Below are positions 58,735-64,000 of a stretch of 64,000 nt of DNA, one piece after another. Below the pieces are notes generated by a model that ran no database searches, was not told the origin of the DNA, and was given only the letters and a program-made list of their open reading frames with translations. This DNA comes from Gautieria morchelliformis. Lineage: Eukaryota; Basidiomycota; Agaricomycetes; Gomphales; Gomphaceae. Numbering within the stretch: the first letter of the stretch is position 1; every line of letters begins with the position of its first letter. The translations under genes and the position numbers were made by a program. The DNA lies in NCBI GenBank assembly GCA_015179125.1, contig WHVA01000276.1:84083-148082 (forward strand), given 5' to 3'.

Positions 58735-59386
58735 TGTTACGTATCAAGATTTCCGCAAGTCAGATCTAGAAAGGACAATGGCTTCAACTTATATGTTGCG
58801 TCCCTGATGAACTATCCTCCTAAGTATTTCAGATCGCAAGTTGGAAGTCGGAAAGTATTGAACTAAACAGAGGTCGGAAGTTGGGTCCAAAGGCAGAAGG
58901 CGGAGAGACAGAGGTCATGAAAAACTCGCTGTGCTAAGAACAGGAGATAGAGCAAAGGAAATCATGTATCGAAGGCGATTATCTGATTGCAGGATAGTGA
59001 GCATGTATGATGGGCTTATATACAAAGAGCTGAGACAACAGGTAATGGGGTAGTACTAAGCCAATTCTGGGGAAAGCAGAAGTCAGATAGACATATGGGG
59101 TAAGTAACTAATTGCGAACAAAGGACTACAAGGGGGTGCAGGGTAGTGTAAAGAACAATGGCAAAAGAACAAGGGGTCAGAAAGTATATCTGACATAATG
59201 GAACAACGAGACTCCAAAGGGGGACAGACATATGGTCTTGCTGTGCTGCGAGTCAAGTCTGGTGGGTCCAAGTAATAGAGCCGAAAGAACAAAGGATATA
59301 ACAAGGGGCGGGTTTGTCAGAATTTTCAGAGGGTCGGAATGTGAGCAGAACTGAGTGTCGGAATTCGGGAATGCATGGTCGTAACA
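58735..59386 (+). repeat. Solo LTR (family 1, copy C), TSD CATTC
   Basis: 652 bp, begins TGTTACGTATCAAGATTTCC and ends GGTCGTAACA; perfect CATTC on both sides (58730-58734, 59387-59391). Inserted in the copia fragment. Confidence 0.93.
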
Positions 59387-59391
59387 CATTC

Positions 59392-60191
59392 ATATTCAGC
59401 TATGATTTTTTAGGGTTAGTCCTCCATGGAGTGTCAATGGCCAGGGTGCTCTCTGAATGTGTGTAAGCTGAGGATGAACGTTCAGTCCTGGCCCTCTGGA
59501 AATAACATCGTAGACACTCCGAGAAATTTTGACCACACTGATTGCCAATAACATCCAATTGCCTGCCCCAAATATGAATGGTGATATACTCAACTATCTC
59601 TTCCAATTCACAACCGACCCTTTAGGAACATGATAACACCTACTCCAATTATCTAATCCATCCAACCGACACATTGGAGTACCAGGTACCTGTACTATCA
59701 TCATTTGTCACACCAACAGCTGGAGGCTGGGACAAAACATTGGCAGGAGCCTGCAGCTGCTTGTCATGATTTGTTTATTCTACAAATCAGCCATCCATAT
59801 TGAGCGAAGGAACATCCCCGCTATTGGACCTTTGAACTCTTTGCTGAAGTATTCTTCACAGAACCCCGTTTGCATTTGCCGATCCATCATTCACATCAGG
59901 ACCCTGGCCCATGGAGCCATCATCGATCATAGAGCCCATCACCTCTGAAACTCCCACTCCATAAATGACCCTCATGCTCAGGATGCATTCGGCCAGTGTT
60001 GGTTGCAGCCCCCGTGCAGGTTAGCATCAATGGGCTTGATACCGCTGCAGGACAGGACAGTAGGAGCTACCAAGGTACAGAATCTCGGCACCCACGAGTG
60101 AGTGTGTGCAAGCGTGAGTGGCTGTGTCTGTTGGAAGTGTCTGAGTCATGCAACTTACACACTGTCGTTCAACCCCCAGGGAGGGCTTACC
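59392..60191. other. Unassigned sequence, possible tRNA-derived part
   Basis: The minus strand at about 60205-60165 reads TAGCTTAGTGGTAAG (a good Pol III A box) and then GGGGGTTGAACGAC (weak B box), which could be the head of a SINE. Otherwise no gene recognised. Confidence 0.3.
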
Positions 60192-60330
60192 ACTAAGCTA
60201 CCACATCCATAGAGCCTCTTTGCTTGCAAGAGTTAAGGCAATAAATTTGGCTTCTGTTGATGAGAGGGCTACAATGGATTGTTTCTGGCAACTCCATGAT
60301 ACAGTCCCTCCATCAATCTGAAAGAAGAAT
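60192..60330 (-). pseudogene. Copia RNase H fragment, minus strand
   Basis: FFFQIDGGTVSWSCQKQSIV, ALSSTEAKFIALTLASKEAL, WMW: the copia RNase H segment that would directly follow the 'ADWA...HS' block interrupted at 58734, but in the opposite orientation. This suggests an inversion or a second broken copy. Confidence 0.8.
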
Positions 60331-61112
60331 CCCAGAAGGCTAGGAAAAATAGTAGAAATAATGGGAAAAATACCAGATGATCCTAATTTCATAACAATAT
60401 TGGTGTTTCAGAGGCATGATACCCATTATAACAAGAAATAAAACATCACAACACTCACACAACTGATGTCCAGCCCCTACACAGCTATCAACAATAGACC
60501 TGAGGCCCCTTGGATCTCGAAACCTGGATCATACCTGTCATGCTTGCCGCTTTGCCATTGAGTACTTACACACAGGCAGAATAATACACACACAGGAGAA
60601 TGAGGGCATCACCAAGGTAGATACAATGCAATGACATAAAAGGAAAAAAAAAAATATAAATTTTATAATGTAATAACTTTAATTTTCAAATCATAAGCAT
60701 AGCCTGCTGTCAATAAAATAATGAGAAGAAAAAAAAAAAAAAAAAACATCTACCCCATGAAGCATCCTTCCCCCATCTGCAATGGTGCAGTCACAAAATC
60801 CCACAGGTTCCTGCCCTGCTGCACCCCCTGTTAGACCAGCAGCCCAAAATCCACTGGCACATGTGTCCCTGTCACATCGACTTCTTCATCAAGGTCCCAC
60901 CTTCCACATTGATTGATACGTCTCCCTGGCTATGGAGGTTGTAATTGCAAGGGGGGTAGGGGGGGAGGTATTAATCATGAAGAAGTATGCATAACAAAAA
61001 ATTTCACACTCCGTCATTCCACAGAGGAGTGACAGGATGTAAGTTCCACTCCAAACTTACACTCCAAACCATGCAGCAAGAGTGAACTAGAAGGTTTGTA
61101 GACTTCTACACA
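60331..61112. other. Unassigned AT-rich and low-complexity sequence
   Basis: Contains A-runs (60645-60655 and 60729-60746) and a G-rich stretch (60950-60970). May be the downstream end of the DIRS-like element. No gene recognised. Confidence 0.3.
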
Positions 61113-62294
61113 CTATGGGCATGTGTGATGTAAGTGATGAATGAATGCCTTGCCTATGAAATCCGGGAGTATCTGCTCAATTTCCCTCCAATACAGCAGG
61201 AACGGGCCAGATGACCACTGGCCGATTACCATGACAATCCATGGGTCGATGCCCAGCATGAGCATGTGAGTAGTCCCTCCAATCCTCAAACCGTGACCCT
61301 GTAAGCTGCCAAGGCCATTCTTAGCCCAGATATCATTGCAGTGGTTCAAGAACCAGTCCTGTGTCATTGGTGCCCAGCCCATGTCAGCCATCTCAAATGC
61401 AAAGAGTGGCACATGAAAAGGTATAAGAGCATTACAAGCTAAGTGCTGTTCGAGGGCAATGATCAGGCTTGTAGAGTCATCTACCTCTATCAGGTTGATG
61501 TCATCACCCACATGGTGCTTGGTCTTTGAATAAGGAATGTGAAACATTGTGAATTTATGGCCCTGCTTGGCCATGCCACATGATATGATGGAGGATCAGG
61601 AGATGTGATACACAGGGTCAAACACCTTGCAGGATGGGATAATGGGCTCAGCAAGACGGTAGCATGCCCAGAAGGCTGTAGTGGCAGTGGCATAGACAGC
61701 TGCATCAAAGGCATTGGACAGGTTGAGGCTGTCTCTCAGTGCAAGTAAGTGCTTCTGGGTCACAGGTTCTTGGTGAGGACACCTGGCCTCCATGGGCATG
61801 AGGTTCGCCACACCCCTCTTAGCTAGGGCAAGGGCCTCACCGCCATGCCATGAAGTGTCTTGTAAGATGTGATAGTGGTGCAGGCCTGCCAGCCAATTCG
61901 CGATGCAAGGCTCACTCACTTTCCCTGTGCCATAATTGGCAACAAACAAACACAGGAGCCGCTCTGATGTGGGAATATGATTGAGTTCAGGTAATGAAGT
62001 AGAATCACAGTACTGATGGAAGTGGAGAAGGCCTTCCCCCCAGTTCTTCCATGTCTTTTTGACAATGGCATTCATGAATACCTCATCAAGGTGAGAGATG
62101 TGGGTTAGTGGGATCACCCCTTGGAGTGCTGCACAGCTGGCAATCGAGTGTGGAGAAACCCATGCGGTAATGCAGTCACAGACTAGGATGTGAGGATGGA
62201 ATACAGAAGGTGTAAGAAAATTCTTTGGATATTTGGAAACACAAGGCTTATGACAGTGAGCAAGCTGTGGCTGGGGAGGGTTTGCCTGGCCCAC
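61113..62294 (-). pseudogene. Tyrosine recombinase of a DIRS-like retroelement
   Basis: The minus strand is one frame of about 394 codons with a single TGA at 61596-61598. It reads KKTWKNWGEGLLHFHQYCDS, PCIANWLAGLHHYHIL, SLNLSNAFDAAVYATAT, then AFWACYRLAEP (first catalytic Arg), GMAKQGHKFTMFHIPYSKTK, WAPMTQDWFLNHCNDIW, GHGLRIGGTTHML (H-x-x-R) and WREIEQILPDF preceded by the tyrosine LLY. These are the R-H-R-Y residues of tyrosine recombinases as used by DIRS, Ngaro and Crypton elements for integration. With an RT immediately upstream on the same strand, DIRS-like is favoured over Crypton. Confidence 0.8.
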
Positions 62295-62389
62295 CCCACT
62301 TGCTGATGAAGAGCCAGCACCTCTAGTGTGGCATGCAAGAATGAGGAGCTAGACTTGGGTAAGGAAATGTTGGAACTCACTTGGGTGCT

Positions 62390-63100
62390 TGAATCAGACG
62401 GGCAGCCTTCTGCAGCCAGGCCCAACTCGCAGAGATACATGGGGTCTGACAAGCAAGGAGTTTCATGGCAATCTCCATGGTTGATTTGGGTACAGTGAGG
62501 AAGGTGATAATGTGTGCAAGATACTTCAGTCACTTGTGTTTGGGTATGGCCACAGAGTGTACTTGCAAGTCCCAGAGGAAACCGACATAATCGGAGATGA
62601 AGGAATATATGCTGCCTTTGACTGTCACTGGGTGCCACGGCACGCCAAGCGGTAAGTGATTGCGATTATAATGTCGAGATCATACAAGTATATGTAAACT
62701 GTGGGGCAGTTCCATGTGGGGCCGATGCCGTGTACTTTGAGTATGTCTGCAATGGCATTGGCTACATGGCCCTGAATGCCGCCTGCGGTCGCCAGACCGA
62801 ATGGGAGCACATGGTCTATGTAGTAAAGGCCTCTCTAGTGGAGAGTGATGTAATGCTTATGGGCGGGAAGCACCGGTGAGTTCCGGTATGCCCTTTGTAT
62901 GTCCATGCACGCGGCCTGTGTCCCAGGCGGTGCTGTGATGAGCTGGACAAGCGGAGATGTGTGAGTTACTATCGTCAATGCGTGGACATGGATTGAGAAC
63001 TGAGGAATGATAGTAGAGGACGGTCATGGTACGGTCCCGTCCAGGATCAGTGTGAGTGTGCATGTGGGGCTGTTCGTTCAAGTTGGCTGGACCGTTCAGT
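62390..63100 (-). pseudogene. DIRS-like reverse transcriptase fragment
   Basis: Minus strand: TAPPGTQAACMDIQRAYRNS, PVLPAHKHYITLH-stop-RGLYYIDHVLPFGL, ATAGGIQGHVANAIADILKV, then a weak active-site region and SDYVGFLWDLQVHSVAIPKH, stop, LKYLAHIITFLTVPKSTMEI. The order fits RT palm and thumb of YR retroelements. A TAG replaces the Trp of 'LHWRG' and a TGA (62530-62532) replaces an expected Arg. Only about 100 bases separate its end from the recombinase, so RNase H and methyltransferase-like domains are missing. Confidence 0.75.
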
Positions 63101-63430
63101 TCGTGCGTGATTCTTGGCGGTAGGCGACCGTTGTAGCGTTGTCTAAGGCTCCCGCACAGGTTCTCACCATCTGCGCTCGTCGGTGATGAGCCCGAAATAC
63201 GACTTGATGCGTTTCAGCCATAAGCACACTGTGAGCCTTAAATAGTTGACTTTCCTGCAAATCCTCCTGATAACGCTACTGAAATGTGACCAATAAATAA
63301 GTTATGTCCGACGAAGGCTAGTACTGTACAAGACTTACGGGTCCGAGATAGGACTACCATGGATGTTCCCACCGTCATGTTTCCTATGGCTCTCACGTTT
63401 TAGCACACATATGAAATAAGAAACAAAAAT
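63101..63430. other. Unassigned sequence
   Basis: Probably the 5' part of the DIRS-like RT region in decay. No domain recognised. Confidence 0.3.
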
Positions 63431-63517
63431 GATAAAAAATGAACGGCAGCCTTGCATGGGATTTGAACGCAAGGTCGATGTGCCAGAAGCGCATAGTCAT
63501 TTCACACAGTCCGGCGA
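63431..63517 (-). other. tRNA-related sequence (copy 2)
   Basis: Minus strand CGCCGGACTGTGTGAAATGA ... GCGCTTCTGGCAC ... GTTCAAATCCCATGCAAGG followed by a T-rich tail; shares most bases with 41262-41350. The T-arm is unusual (CCTTGC/GCAAGG stem around a 13-nt loop). Likely a decayed tRNA or SINE head. Confidence 0.45.
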
Positions 63518-63633
63518 GTTTACTGATTCACCAGCAAGCACGTTTAGACTAGAGTGTCAGCCATGGTATATGTATGTATTCTGGATCATCCGCTTGCACT
63601 CCAATACTTTGATTTTCTCTGAGTCAAGTTAAC

Positions 63634-64000
63634 TTATAAGTTTGTTCGAAGAAGCGGTTTTGAATCCGCATCCCACACGTGGATCGCATTGTCCCTAGAG
63701 CCCGACCCAATCGCTTGCCATCCCGCGGCAACGCAACAGAGTAGATCCACTCGGGTGACCTTTGAATGGCCCTGCAATGACATGCCGGTCGTTACATCCC
63801 ATTCATACGATCCCGACACGATCCGCTAGCCGTCTCACGACACGCGACAGAGCTGACTGCGTGGTGTGCCCTCGAAGGCCAGAAACGACCTCGCCGGTTG
63901 TGATAGCCCTCACCAATGATCATGTCAGATGATGCATTTGCGCGTTGACAGAACGCCATAGAGTAGACAGTCCAAGTGTGGTTGGAAAGATCCTGAAACG
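63634..64000 (-). pseudogene. WD40-repeat protein fragment, runs off the right edge
   Basis: Minus strand: GSGSRDNAIHVWDADSKPLL (a full blade end, near 63700), preceded by GMSLQGHSKVTRVDLL, and in other frames TGEVVSGLRGHTTQ and NHTWTVYSMAF. This is the G-H-x-x-V...S-G-S-x-D-x-x-I-x-V-W-D pattern of Agaricomycete WD40 repeat proteins. At least two frameshifts within 350 bases and a TAA after LLRTNL indicate decay or an end fragment. The upstream part lies outside the window. Confidence 0.7.

Noticed and set aside
61113-62294. Crypton DNA transposon
   Set aside because: The tyrosine recombinase alone would fit, but RT motifs directly upstream on the same strand make a DIRS-like retroelement more likely.
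1-64000. CRISPR array, prophage or bacterial operon
   Set aside because: No regularly spaced short repeats, and every readable gene has spliceosomal introns, so the window is eukaryotic.

Overview
The window looks like a repeat-rich, gene-poor stretch of a mushroom-forming basidiomycete (Agaricomycete) chromosome. The reasons are many short (about 45-80 nt) GT-AG introns in almost every readable gene, families typical of that clade (GT17 glycosyltransferase, TPR and WD40 repeat fragments, a C2H2-like zinc-finger protein, Tc1/mariner-like DD34E transposases with four introns, DIRS-like tyrosine-recombinase retroelements), and dense nesting of transposable elements. No rRNA gene, convincing complete tRNA gene, CRISPR array or bacterial-style operon was seen. 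All family names come from reading translations by eye; no database search was run.

Layout. 0-12 kb: a decayed multi-exon gene (3.2-4.6 kb), a TPR pseudogene, an apparently intact DD34E transposase gene (5.8-7.0 kb), a truncated GT17 copy running directly into a polyketide-synthase ketoreductase fragment (7.3-8.4 kb) and a four-exon gene of an unnamed repeated family (8.5-10.2 kb). This block is bracketed by a 340-bp inverted repeat. 13-24 kb: a 73-bp palindrome, the best host gene of the window (GT17, seven exons including a 9-nt one, 15.0-16.4 kb), WD40 debris, a 1.56-kb terminal-inverted-repeat element and a seven-exon zinc-finger gene (21.4-23.7 kb). 24-37 kb: a fold-back element, then a gene of the same family as the 8.5-kb gene, split by a complete 8.1-kb Ty3/gypsy element that is itself split by a solo LTR. 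37-44 kb: a second DD34E transposase, a coatomer-alpha gene fragment and tRNA-like and MITE-like sequences. 44-52 kb: the 3' half of a second gypsy element with a long downstream accessory reading frame, then a copia element interrupted by a 3.85-kb CACTA-like element carrying two host gene fragments. 52-64 kb: copia remnants in both orientations, a hAT transposase relic, two more solo LTRs of the same family, a DIRS-like RT plus tyrosine recombinase, and WD40 repeats running off the right edge.

How it fits together. Little here works as a pathway; the logic is insertion into insertion. Target-site duplications date many events relative to each other: GTCCA for the gypsy element, AAGGG, CATTC and GTCGG/GTCGA for three solo LTRs, CTA for the CACTA-like element. 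Many premature stops in the retroelements are TGA where the family usually has arginine, consistent with CGA to TGA decay at CpG. The genes that still look functional are GT17, the two transposases and, apart from single-base differences in 8-nt homopolymers, the zinc-finger gene and the 8.5-kb family gene.
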